Source: Shewanella sp. VB17
GTDB lineage: Bacteria > Pseudomonadota > Gammaproteobacteria > Enterobacterales > Shewanellaceae
Reading direction: 5' to 3'
DNA length: 64,000 nt
Assembly: GCF_013248905.1 (NCBI RefSeq)
Contig: NZ_JABRVS010000001.1
Span: 3,534,001 to 3,598,000, forward strand
This document shows positions 56,223-64,000 of the stretch, one piece after another. Every line of letters starts with the position of its first letter. Positions within the stretch are counted from its first letter, which is position 1. The translations under genes and the position numbers were made by a program. A model generated the notes under the pieces. That model ran no database searches and had not been told where the DNA came from. It worked only from the letters and a program-made list of their open reading frames with translations.

Positions 56223-56747
56223 CTAGTGGTTTGGCAAGCTGTCTTTTAGCTTAGCTAAACTGATTTTCATTTTAGCGTCCAAACGGGTGCTGAAAAATAC
56301 CCCCGATAACGCAGCAACCATTCCTGCCATCGTCGGCATTGTTGCCATTGAAATACCAGCTGCCATCATGCGAGCATTACTCGTACCATGAACTGCCATC
56401 ACATCAAATACTGATATCATACCGGTAACGGTTCCTAGCAGGCCTATCATTGGACAAATAGCCACTAAGGTTTTGATTATCAGCATATGTGCCGTTAAAT
56501 CTTGCTTCGCTTGGGATACCCAAGCTTCACGGATGCGGTGTGCATACCAAGAGGTTGAATCCTCTCGCGCTTCCCATGCAGCTATGATTGCTTTATGCGC
56601 TTGTGGTGATATCCAATTAAGATACCAGTAGCGCTCAAGCATCAATACCCACATGACAAACAATACACCCGCGACTAACCAGAGAACGTCGCCTCCGGAG
56701 GCCATGAAGCCCCTGACGGAATCCCAGATATCCATCAGGAATAACAT
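56223..56747 (-). CDS. exbB: ExbB-type proton channel subunit
   Basis: 174 residues: three TM helices (GGDVLWLVAGVLFVMWVLML, VAICPMIGLLGTVTGMISVF, ATMPTMAGMVAALSGVFF), MotA/TolQ/ExbB family. The motif PMIGLLGTVTGMI is the signature. Start codon shares a base with the TtpC stop (TAATG). Confidence 0.94.
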   Translation of the reverse strand: MLFLMDIWDSVRGFMASGGDVLWLVAGVLFVMWVLMLERYWYLNWISPQAHKAIIAAWEAREDSTSWYAHRIREAWVSQAKQDLTAHMLIIKTLVAICPMIGLLGTVTGMISVFDVMAVHGTSNARMMAAGISMATMPTMAGMVAALSGVFFSTRLDAKMKISLAKLKDSLPNH

Positions 56748-58102
56748 TAGGCTTTCCTCTTCTCTGCATGTGAAGCAATCATACCCGCACTTTGCTCTTC
56801 AAGCACTTGTACAATAGATTTACTGCGTGCAATCACTATCGCGTGCATCAGCATCAGAGGCAATGCCGCAACCAGCCCTTGAACCGTCGTCATCAGCGCC
56901 ATAGAAATCCCACCCGCCATCAGCTTAGGATCTCCGGTACCAAATAGCTGAATACTTTGGAAGGTGGCAATCATACCGGTTACAGTACCGAGTAGCCCCA
57001 TCATAGGTGCGATAGCAGCGAGTACCTTGATAATTGAAATACGCGTTTCTAACGCTGGCGTTTCTTTCAAAATAGCTTCATCAAGCTTCAGCTCAAGTGT
57101 TTCAACATCAGCCTCTTTATTGTCATGGTATGCTTGCAGAACACGACCTAATGCGTTGTTACCTGGATTATCAAGATTTTTACGTTGACTCTTCACTTTA
57201 GCGCCAACAAGGCCCAATGTAACCAGACGCTCAACTGAGATAATCGCACCGAGTATCAATAACGTAATAATGATATAACCAATGGTACCACCGGCTTCAA
57301 TACGCTCTTCAATCGTCGCTTTTTGCGTAAAGATGTTCAACAGAACGCCTTTAACAGGATCAATATAAAGCTTAGAAACGCCTGAAGTGGCTGCCTCAAA
57401 AGGAGCAACTGTTTTTAGCTGGTAGCCATCAGGTTGCTGTGACAATTGCTGAATAAGACCTAAATCAGCATTATAAACAACATATTTCCCATCAGCTAAC
57501 AGGTTAAACGGACCAACACGAGTAATGGTTGTATTCGCAACACTGCCGTCGATATCCGTTACAGCAGCATCAAATTTAACTACTTTGCCAGATTCAACCA
57601 TTTCAAATAATTGTTCTTCCCAAAAACGCTCAAGCTCAGTAATTTTTGGTAACTGCTTACGCGCACCCAATTCAGCAATAAACACATCACGACCAGGATA
57701 CTGGGCAGAGATATTAGACGCCGCGAGTTTACCAGCAAAATCACCAGCATCGCCTTTAACGACACCAAACATTTCACCCAAGTCACCTTGTGCTGTTTTG
57801 AGATCTTCTTCTAATTGAGCGATTTTGCGCTCGTTGTCAAGAAAAGATTGACTTAATTCTTTACCTCGTTTTCTTTCTGCGGCTAGCGCATTTTTTTCTT
57901 TTTTAAGGATTTTCGCTTTATCGCCACGCTCATTTCTAAATTCTTGTTCACGTTTTTTGTTGCTTTTAGACGCATTAGCACGATCGGTTTGAACTTGCTT
58001 AAGCAACTGATCTATTGACTTAGGCGCATCTGCAGCGCTGGCAATACCAGAAGACAAAGCTAACGTCGCAGCAACCATTACGGTGGTAATTAACTTCTTC
58101 AT
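56747..58102 (-). CDS. TtpC-like MotA/TolQ/ExbB-domain protein
   Basis: 451 residues: signal peptide (TVMVAATLALSSGIASA), a coiled-coil periplasmic region (about 30-115, lysine/glutamate-rich), a middle domain, one TM (IGYIIITLLILGAIISVERL) and a C-terminal ExbB-like domain (PMMGLLGTVTGMIATFQSIQ). This is the TtpC architecture required by TonB2 systems in Vibrio. Overlaps the DUF3450 stop codon by one base. Confidence 0.92.
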   Translation of the reverse strand: MKKLITTVMVAATLALSSGIASAADAPKSIDQLLKQVQTDRANASKSNKKREQEFRNERGDKAKILKKEKNALAAERKRGKELSQSFLDNERKIAQLEEDLKTAQGDLGEMFGVVKGDAGDFAGKLAASNISAQYPGRDVFIAELGARKQLPKITELERFWEEQLFEMVESGKVVKFDAAVTDIDGSVANTTITRVGPFNLLADGKYVVYNADLGLIQQLSQQPDGYQLKTVAPFEAATSGVSKLYIDPVKGVLLNIFTQKATIEERIEAGGTIGYIIITLLILGAIISVERLVTLGLVGAKVKSQRKNLDNPGNNALGRVLQAYHDNKEADVETLELKLDEAILKETPALETRISIIKVLAAIAPMMGLLGTVTGMIATFQSIQLFGTGDPKLMAGGISMALMTTVQGLVAALPLMLMHAIVIARSKSIVQVLEEQSAGMIASHAEKRKA

Positions 58103-58884
58103 TATTGTGCAACCTCCGCAGCAGGAATGGGTAACGAGAATAGATCGGGGGCACCTTGTTTACGGGCAATACGAATACCTTTAGTAATTTCGCGCAAATA
58201 AGTATCTTCTAATGGATCCCATCCCTTAGTTTCATCGTTATACATCCAAGCAGATTTTCCATCTAAACTCTGTGCATAAAGGGCAACGCGACCTAAGTTA
58301 AAGAAATCAACCAAAGCCTCGTTACCGTCTAATTCAAGTTGGCCCGTTTTTACTGCAATAAAACCACCGTACTCACGCTCGATGCTGTAGGCATCAAGAA
58401 TCAGTCGATATTTTTCAGCTAAGGTGACTTCTGCGCTGTTTAGCAGTGCTTTAAGGTTGTTAACACGTTCAATACGTGTTTCTGTATTAAATGGCAAATC
58501 AAGGGCAACAAACTGCTCTAAGGCATCTACCATTTTAAACATTAATGGCACAACACCTTGTCGTAGCGTATCAACACCATTGATATCACCCTGAATAGAT
58601 TTCATCGTTGCTTCTTGATCCGCGACCAGACCTGCTACGTAATCATTATACGATTTAAGCGATTCACGTTCATCAGCAACAGATCCGTACTCAAATACCA
58701 TGTCTTGAGCTTCGTCAAAGTATTTGTCAACTTTAGTTTGAGATGTAGCAGCTTCTGCATGAATCTTACTGTCTGCCTTCTGAACATCAGAAAGTGCATC
58801 TGCCATGACTAAATGGCTGCTGGCTAAGGCAAATACGCCTATGATCGCAGTCGCGATTTTTGTTTTATTTCTTACCTTGGACAT
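58102..58884 (-). CDS. DUF3450 protein of TonB2-like operon
   Basis: About 260 residues: signal peptide (ATAIIGVFALASSHLVMA), long helical coiled-coil-prone body (IHAEAATSQTKVDKYFDEAQ, KALLNSAEVTLAEKYRLILD) and C-terminal WDPLEDTYLREITKGIRIA. DUF3450 genes regularly open TtpC-containing TonB operons. ATG at 58884; a TTG three codons upstream is possible. Confidence 0.9.
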   Translation of the reverse strand: MSKVRNKTKIATAIIGVFALASSHLVMADALSDVQKADSKIHAEAATSQTKVDKYFDEAQDMVFEYGSVADERESLKSYNDYVAGLVADQEATMKSIQGDINGVDTLRQGVVPLMFKMVDALEQFVALDLPFNTETRIERVNNLKALLNSAEVTLAEKYRLILDAYSIEREYGGFIAVKTGQLELDGNEALVDFFNLGRVALYAQSLDGKSAWMYNDETKGWDPLEDTYLREITKGIRIARKQGAPDLFSLPIPAAEVAQ

Positions 58885-59515
58885 AGTTCCCAACCAATTT
58901 GAAGTAATATTAAAGGTTTTAACTTATTCGCAACATAGGTTTCAGCTTATCGTTGCATGAATGCCTAATGTTTAAGTTTGTCTTTCACTTGTGATTGTTA
59001 ATTATTATCTTATTTCCTACAACCTCTGAGGCGTAGCACCGCTGGCATCATTTCACAAAATGTTGACCTGTGTCAACATTTGAGACCGTCTATAACAAGC
59101 AAAAAAAAACCTTAATAAGGGTAAATATAACAAAAGAAAAAATTTTAGTTCATTGCATAAATAATCAATTAACATAAAAATCATGTGAAACAACAAAAAC
59201 ACAGATAAACACATGAAAATAAAAAGATTAAACCAAAAACAAATTCAGAAACAAAAATAACATACTAGTCACAACTCATGATTGAAAAAGCTAAGTATAA
59301 ACGCCATAAAATGCACAAATACTAGAATATGACAACTCACATAATGGTTTTATCCCCAAATAATAAATAAAGTTAGACTGTTCAAAATACACTTAATGCC
59401 CACCACATTAAAGACTATCAACAAAGTAATACAACCCATGAAGCACATAAAAAAATCGATAACTAAGCTTTTATGGTTACATTTAACAACTCAACAGAAA
59501 CTTCAAACAAGCATA
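58885..59515. other. AT-rich region upstream of the TonB2-like operon
   Basis: About 630 bases with no supported gene. It contains a perfect palindrome (separate entry) and a long A-rich tract. A loose match to a Fur box near 59000 (AAGATAATAATTAACAATC on the minus strand) is too weak to call. Confidence 0.4.
59058..59081. promoter_or_regulatory. Palindrome TTGAC-N4-GTCAA upstream of TonB2-like operon
   Basis: AAATGTTGAC - CTGT - GTCAACATTT is a perfect 24-bp inverted repeat with the TTGA(C)-N4-(G)TCAA geometry of CRP/FNR-family operators. It lies about 175 bases upstream of the DUF3450 start. The exact regulator cannot be told from sequence. Confidence 0.5.
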
Positions 59516-59520
59516 CAAAA

Positions 59521-59544
59521 AACCGCTAACAGTCATTAGCGGTT
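59521..59544. terminator. Terminator after the TonB-dependent receptor
   Basis: AACCGCTAA - CAGTCA - TTAGCGGTT, perfect nine-bp stem with A and T runs on the two sides (59517 and to 59549), so it can end transcription both ways. It lies 22 bases after the receptor stop codon. Confidence 0.88.
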
Positions 59545-59566
59545 TTTTTGTCAATACCGATTTATT

Positions 59567-62383
59567 TTAGAAAGTATAATCACCTTGTAGGTAATATGTA
59601 CGGCCATATGCATCAGCATAACGAGGATCGAAACCCACCTGATGACCCGCACCACCAGTACGTAATGATAAGCTTGGCTCCACATCAAATAAATTATTAA
59701 TCCCAAAGGTAATAGACATATTATCTATCACAAAGTATTTTGACTGGTAATCGATTTTAGTGTAGGAGGGCACATTCAGTTGAACATCAACACAATCACC
59801 AAATGCATCGACTTTAGTTACCGCACAATCATCGGCTGATTGAAATTGATCTTGATAACCAGACTTATAATTTGCAGTGACAGTATGTGCAAAATCATCA
59901 TGGGTCAGTGTTGCAGAAATCTTAGCAATAACTCTGAAAGTCACCCCATTATCATCACCAAAGCGTCCCATGCTATTTGTCATTTCATCAGGGCTACCCG
60001 GTACACTGCGATCACTTTCAATCATATATGTACCTGAAAAATTGGTATATAATTCTCCCCAACCTAAATCATTAATTAGAACCGTCGTCCAATCTATTCC
60101 ACTGTTACTTGTTTTACCAACATTGACGGCAGCCTGAATGATCGCAAGCTCTTCTTCGTTGGTCGCTAAGTTTGTTTTAGTTGTAAATAAATCACGATAT
60201 AGAACAGGATCGGCAAATATCTGACTTTCGGTTAAGCGGGTAACAACATCTTCCATCTCAACGTTCCAATAATCTAGCCCGAAAGAAAAGTCGCTACTAG
60301 GCGCGAACATAAAACCAACAGTATATTGCGTAGATGTCTCAGGCTTTAAATCAGCATCGCCTTCTCTAAATATACTATATTGAGACGCACCCGTTAAACA
60401 ATATTGGGCTAAAGGATCACTACTCGGGAATGGGCAACTATATTTCCCCCCTGTGACACCGAATTCAGCCCTAGATTGTCCAATTTGCAGCATTGAAGGA
60501 GCCTTGAAACCAGTACCATAGGAAGCTCTTAATAATAAACTTTCCGTTGCTTGGTAACGGGCACTAATTTTATAAGTGGTGTCATTAAGATCGCCACTTA
60601 ATTTTTCGCCAAAAAGATTATCATCAACTCCACTAATACCATCATAACGCAGTGAACCAGTGACCTCTAAATCGTCAATAATGGGTAAAGAAATCTCGGT
60701 AAACACACCATAATTATCACGTTCAAGATCATAAGGGCTCCCAGCACTTAGAAATAAGATAGCTGCATTTTGTTGAGCTTCTGATAATGTACTTGTGTAC
60801 TGCGTCTGACGGTAATCAAAACCAGCAGCGATATATGCATCACCACCACTCATTGAAAAAACAGGCATAGAGCCTCTAAAATCAACACCAGTAACTTCAA
60901 CTTTTGTCGACTCCCAATTACCGCTAAAAATTGTGCTTTCTAATGCAGCTTGCGAAGCGTCATCAAATTCTGAATTAGGAACAAAAACATTGATATTACC
61001 AGCGCTTACAGCTTCAACAAATGGCTCTCTAAGTAACCAACCTGAAGGATAATTTTCATCTGAATCATTCGATGAATAAGTCAAGGCACCTGAATATTCA
61101 AAATCACCAAACCCGCCTTCTAATCCGGCAACTAGCTGAGTCGACAGGGTATCCCATTCTGTGGTTCTGTTACCTGCTGGAAGTGCTCTCCATCGTGCCT
61201 GTACATCTAAATCACCGGTATCATAGGCGGCGCGTTCTGGAGCGGTCAAATAAGGAACAACATAATTATTGACCAAAGATGAACCTTGACTGGGTAAATT
61301 AAAATAACCCGTTGGATATGGAGCAATACGAGTAGTCATTTTAAATTTTGATACCGAAGCATCAGCAAACAGACGCAAGTCATCTGTTAATTCGACTTGT
61401 CCGCTTAAAAATACGCTGTCACGTACTGATTCAGGAACGATTTCAATTGTAGTCGTATAATCAAAAAAACATTCTTCACCAATCGCTGAGTTATTCACAG
61501 CACAATTTACGTTTTCAGCAGCATAGGGGTTAAACGTTCTGGAATTGATGACATTATCGCCCGTTACAGGATCGACAACACCAGTATCATACCTCACCCT
61601 CGCATTAGCCGGTATAGCATTAGGAGAGCCATTGAAAAAATACAGATCTCTATCATTATTATTAAAAGGAATAATTCCTGAGCTAGCATAATCTCTGTCA
61701 GTTGCTTTTAACTGCTCTCTATCATTGTGGCTATATGAAAGCATAACATTAAATCCGTCAGTATCTATATCACCAAAACCAGTAGTGAAACCAACGTCAT
61801 AGCCTGAGCCACCATCCTCTTCAGGTTTGTCATACCTTGCATTAACACTAAACCCTTGGAAGTTTTCTTTCATAATGAAATTAACAACTCCCGCAATGGC
61901 ATCTGAGCCATATAAAGCTGAGGCACCATCTGTTAATACTTCAACACGCTCAATTGCCGAAATAGGAATAGAGCTAACGTCAATACTGCTACCAGAGTCA
62001 GCTGGTGCTAATCGTCGACCGTTTATCAACACTAAAGTGTACTCTTCACCTAAATTATGTATCGATGCTGTTTGAGTACCACCACCATCGCCACCCACTG
62101 AATCAGAAGATGTCGTAAAGCCTTGCATAGAAGGAAGTTGTTGTACTAATTCGGCAGTATTTGTCACACCCGAACGATCGATATCAGCCCTAGAAATAAC
62201 GGTAATAGGCAATGCACCTTCAAGATCGGTACGCTTAATCGCAGATCCTGTCACTGTTATTCGTTCAACTTCTGCAATTCCTGTCTCTGCCGCGACAACA
62301 ACCGGTGCAGCAAAGGTAGCCGCGGTAACACCGCCAATCAGTGCGATACGTATTGATTTAGCGATCAAATGACTCTTATGCAT
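59567..62383 (-). CDS. TonB-dependent outer-membrane receptor
   Basis: 938 residues: signal peptide (IALIGGVTAATFAAPVVVAA), plug domain with VERITVTGSAIKRTD, GALPITVISRADIDRSGV, INGRRLAP and VEVLTDGASALYGSDAIAGV, then a barrel ending YYLQGDYTF with terminal Phe. Strong SD GGGAGAG before ATG. Substrate unknown; the plug start resembles peptide/carbohydrate-type CUL receptors more than siderophore receptors. It lies upstream of, and in the same direction as, the TonB2-like operon, but a terminator separates them. Confidence 0.93.
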   Translation of the reverse strand: MHKSHLIAKSIRIALIGGVTAATFAAPVVVAAETGIAEVERITVTGSAIKRTDLEGALPITVISRADIDRSGVTNTAELVQQLPSMQGFTTSSDSVGGDGGGTQTASIHNLGEEYTLVLINGRRLAPADSGSSIDVSSIPISAIERVEVLTDGASALYGSDAIAGVVNFIMKENFQGFSVNARYDKPEEDGGSGYDVGFTTGFGDIDTDGFNVMLSYSHNDREQLKATDRDYASSGIIPFNNNDRDLYFFNGSPNAIPANARVRYDTGVVDPVTGDNVINSRTFNPYAAENVNCAVNNSAIGEECFFDYTTTIEIVPESVRDSVFLSGQVELTDDLRLFADASVSKFKMTTRIAPYPTGYFNLPSQGSSLVNNYVVPYLTAPERAAYDTGDLDVQARWRALPAGNRTTEWDTLSTQLVAGLEGGFGDFEYSGALTYSSNDSDENYPSGWLLREPFVEAVSAGNINVFVPNSEFDDASQAALESTIFSGNWESTKVEVTGVDFRGSMPVFSMSGGDAYIAAGFDYRQTQYTSTLSEAQQNAAILFLSAGSPYDLERDNYGVFTEISLPIIDDLEVTGSLRYDGISGVDDNLFGEKLSGDLNDTTYKISARYQATESLLLRASYGTGFKAPSMLQIGQSRAEFGVTGGKYSCPFPSSDPLAQYCLTGASQYSIFREGDADLKPETSTQYTVGFMFAPSSDFSFGLDYWNVEMEDVVTRLTESQIFADPVLYRDLFTTKTNLATNEEELAIIQAAVNVGKTSNSGIDWTTVLINDLGWGELYTNFSGTYMIESDRSVPGSPDEMTNSMGRFGDDNGVTFRVIAKISATLTHDDFAHTVTANYKSGYQDQFQSADDCAVTKVDAFGDCVDVQLNVPSYTKIDYQSKYFVIDNMSITFGINNLFDVEPSLSLRTGGAGHQVGFDPRYADAYGRTYYLQGDYTF

Positions 62384-62566
62384 AATGCTCTCCCTGAACT
62401 CTGTTTTAGTTTGCTTTATCTCAAAATCAACAATAAAGCCCTTAAAAATAGATACTCACGACCCATTAAAAACAGATAAGAACACAATAAAAATATTTTT
62501 ACAACAAATTAATAACAAAAACTTAACACCCTTGTCGCTTTGCTATTATCATAAATAGACGAGCAT

Positions 62567-62637
62567 ATCGAGTAGGGTGAGGCGTTACCGCCTCATCCCT
62601 CTCACAGAACCGTACGTACGGACCTCGTATACGGCTC
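62567..62637 (-). ncRNA. Group II intron domains V and VI
   Basis: Domain V (62607-62637): GAGCCGTA pairs with TACGGTTC, with the AGC catalytic triad at its base, a CG two-base bulge and a short apical stem TACG/CGTA. Domain VI (about 62567-62602) forms GGGATGAGGCG / CGCCTCACCC around GTAA. The intron 3' end is near 62567 (ending AT). Confidence 0.8.
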
Positions 62638-62645
62638 CTGCATAC

Positions 62646-63963
62646 TTAACTCAGCTTTGCGCTGAACACATATCCCGTTTTTACATGTCCAAGATTCACT
62701 AACCCTGAGCTATCAAACCATTTATTGGGCAGCGCATAGTTTGCTAACGGACTCTGTGAGTTACGCCAACTGTTCATCTTGATTGATTTAAACGGGGGCT
62801 TATACCCCATCTGCTTCAACCGTCTGTGAAGTCGCTGTGGCGTTTTCCACAGCTTCAGTTGGACGCTCCTCAACCTACGCCTTAGCCAGCTTGCTATTTT
62901 CTCGAACTCCCTATTCGCATTCGCTATCCGAAAATACTGACTGAACCCTCTTAAAATAGGATTCACCGCTTTGATCACTTCGCTTAATGGTTTACCACCA
63001 TTGCGCTTTGTCATCTGTTTTAGCTTCGATTTAAACCCTGCTAGTTTCTTCGGCTCGATACGTGTGTATCGACTACCTATCTCCACTCCTAAAAAACTTC
63101 ACACCTTCATTGCTGTCTGCTATGTGGGTTTTACGCGAGTTTACCTCAAGCTTTAACTCGACTTCCAGTATCTTCTTCGCCTGCTTGAGTGCATTTTCTG
63201 CCCCTGCTCGGCTGCGACATAAAATCAAGATATCGTCTGCGTAGCGCACTATTCTGTGACCCCGTTTTTTCATCTCTTGATCAAACGCATCCAGATAGAT
63301 ATTCGCTATCAGTGGGCTTATTACACCACCTTGCGGACTCCCTACTTCTGTCGCTTGCTTGTGCCCATCTACCATCACACCACTTTTCAAAAACTGAACG
63401 AGCAGCTTTAGCACGCTACCATCACTAACTCGCTTTTCGATGCTTGATAAGATTAGCCCGTGGTCTAATTTATCGAAACACTTTGACAAGTCCATATCCA
63501 CTACATGTTTAAGCTCGTACCGACGCATAAACAATGTCGCTTTGTTGATCGCATCGTGACAACTTCGCCTTGGCCTATAGCCGTAGCTTGACGGGTGAAA
63601 TTGCTCTTCAAAGATGGGGCTAAGTAGATCGTTTAGGGGTTGTTGAACGACTCTATCCCTAATAGTTGGAATACCAAGCAATCTCACGCCGCCATCCTCT
63701 TTGGGGATCTCAACCCGCCTGACTGGCTGAGCTTGATATTGCTTAGTGCTGAGTTCATGAAGAAGTTGATCGAGGTTATCACTCAGATTTGAGGCGAAGT
63801 CGCTTAGGCTCTGCCTGTCTATGCCGGCCGCGCCTTTGGCTTTCCACACTCTTCTAAATCCTTTATACAGCTTCTCTTTACTCAGAAGTTGCCCGTATAA
63901 ACTGTGATAAACTCGCATATTCCTCACATGTGTGCTGTATGGGGACGGATATGACTTCCTCAA
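62646..63963 (-). pseudogene. ltrA: Group II intron reverse transcriptase/maturase, frameshifted
   Basis: Two open segments form one protein: 63963-63073 with RT domain (AKGAAGIDRQSL, VRLLGIPTIRDRVVQQ, SPQGGVISPLIANIYLD, RYADDILIL active site) and 63086-62646 with the maturase domain X and C-terminal region (GGKPLSEVIKAVNPILRGF, YFRIANANREFEK). They are split by one extra T in a run of six Ts (63091-63096, minus strand): five Ts would restore VKFLGVEIGSRYTRI. No HNH endonuclease is seen after domain X. The frameshift could be genuine, programmed or a sequence error. Confidence 0.85.
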
Positions 63964-64000
63964 AGTCGGTCTATTTCACTTTGTTGCTTAGCGTTCTAGC

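Larger units (their letters stand above)
62567..64000 (-). mobile_element. Group II intron (3' part; 5' part beyond window)
   Basis: Minus-strand intron holding a maturase-type reverse transcriptase and, at its 3' end, RNA domains V and VI. The 5' end with domains I-IV is mostly outside the window. It is inserted upstream of the TonB-dependent receptor gene, with its 3' end about 184 bases before that start, in the same orientation. The maturase frame is broken once, so mobility or self-sufficient splicing may be lost. Confidence 0.82.

Noticed and set aside
59000..59020. Possible Fur box upstream of the TonB operon
   Set aside because: Only a loose match to GATAATGATAATCATTATC; the palindrome nearby is a better regulatory candidate.

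Overview
The window reads as a chromosomal segment of a marine gammaproteobacterium of the Shewanella/Alteromonadales type. This is inferred from gene content: E. coli-like FadH, XthA, AvtA and SbcCD; a TonB2-type energy module with a TtpC-like protein and DUF3450; a DUF3010 protein; a CXXCH-rich multiheme cytochrome; and several c-di-GMP proteins. Base composition is AT-leaning and genes are densely packed, often with 1-11 nt overlaps inside operons. No rRNA, tRNA or CRISPR array was seen.

Layout. 0.1-3.2 kb: secreted RCC1-repeat propeller, yciB, YciI-like protein, xthA. 3.2-4.2 kb: a decayed solute-binding protein gene. 4.2-9.3 kb: fatty-acid catabolism (FadD-like ligase, fadH) with an AraC-type regulator divergent from fadH. 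9.3-13.6 kb: three-gene operon of cupredoxin-like protein, membrane GGDEF-EAL protein and outer-membrane protein. 13.9-18.3 kb: molybdenum hydroxylase operon (XdhC, MocA-like, 2Fe-2S subunit, Tat-exported Mo subunit). 18.5-25.1 kb: mixed housekeeping genes (S33 peptidase, CheY-like receiver, DEAD-box helicase, DUF3010, YgjP-like and M23 peptidases). 25.4-29.6 kb: sbcDC behind a promoter overlapped by a near-perfect palindrome.

30.4-41.4 kb is the most distinctive block: a Cys-type sulfatase with its own terminator, then a tightly packed MoxR-DUF58-DUF4381-VWA-VWA/TPR-BatD operon running straight into an eight-haem c-type cytochrome with TPRs and an exported HAD phosphatase. 41.9-45.6 kb: LysR regulator, an orphan betaine-type binding protein, and avtA. 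45.8-46.6 kb: two divergent unrecognised genes. 47-53.8 kb: a small PBP-like protein, a TSUP transporter with divergent LysR regulator, an RraB-family protein, S4 protein, GNAT acetyltransferase, ppiC, a DUF885 lipoprotein and a degenerate GGDEF protein.

53.9-62.4 kb: a six-gene TonB2-like operon (DUF3450, TtpC-like, ExbB, ExbD, TonB, TPR) downstream of a large TonB-dependent receptor on the same strand; together these could form an outer-membrane uptake system of unknown substrate. The right edge is a group II intron whose reverse transcriptase/maturase carries a one-base frameshift in a poly-T run; its 5' part lies beyond the window.
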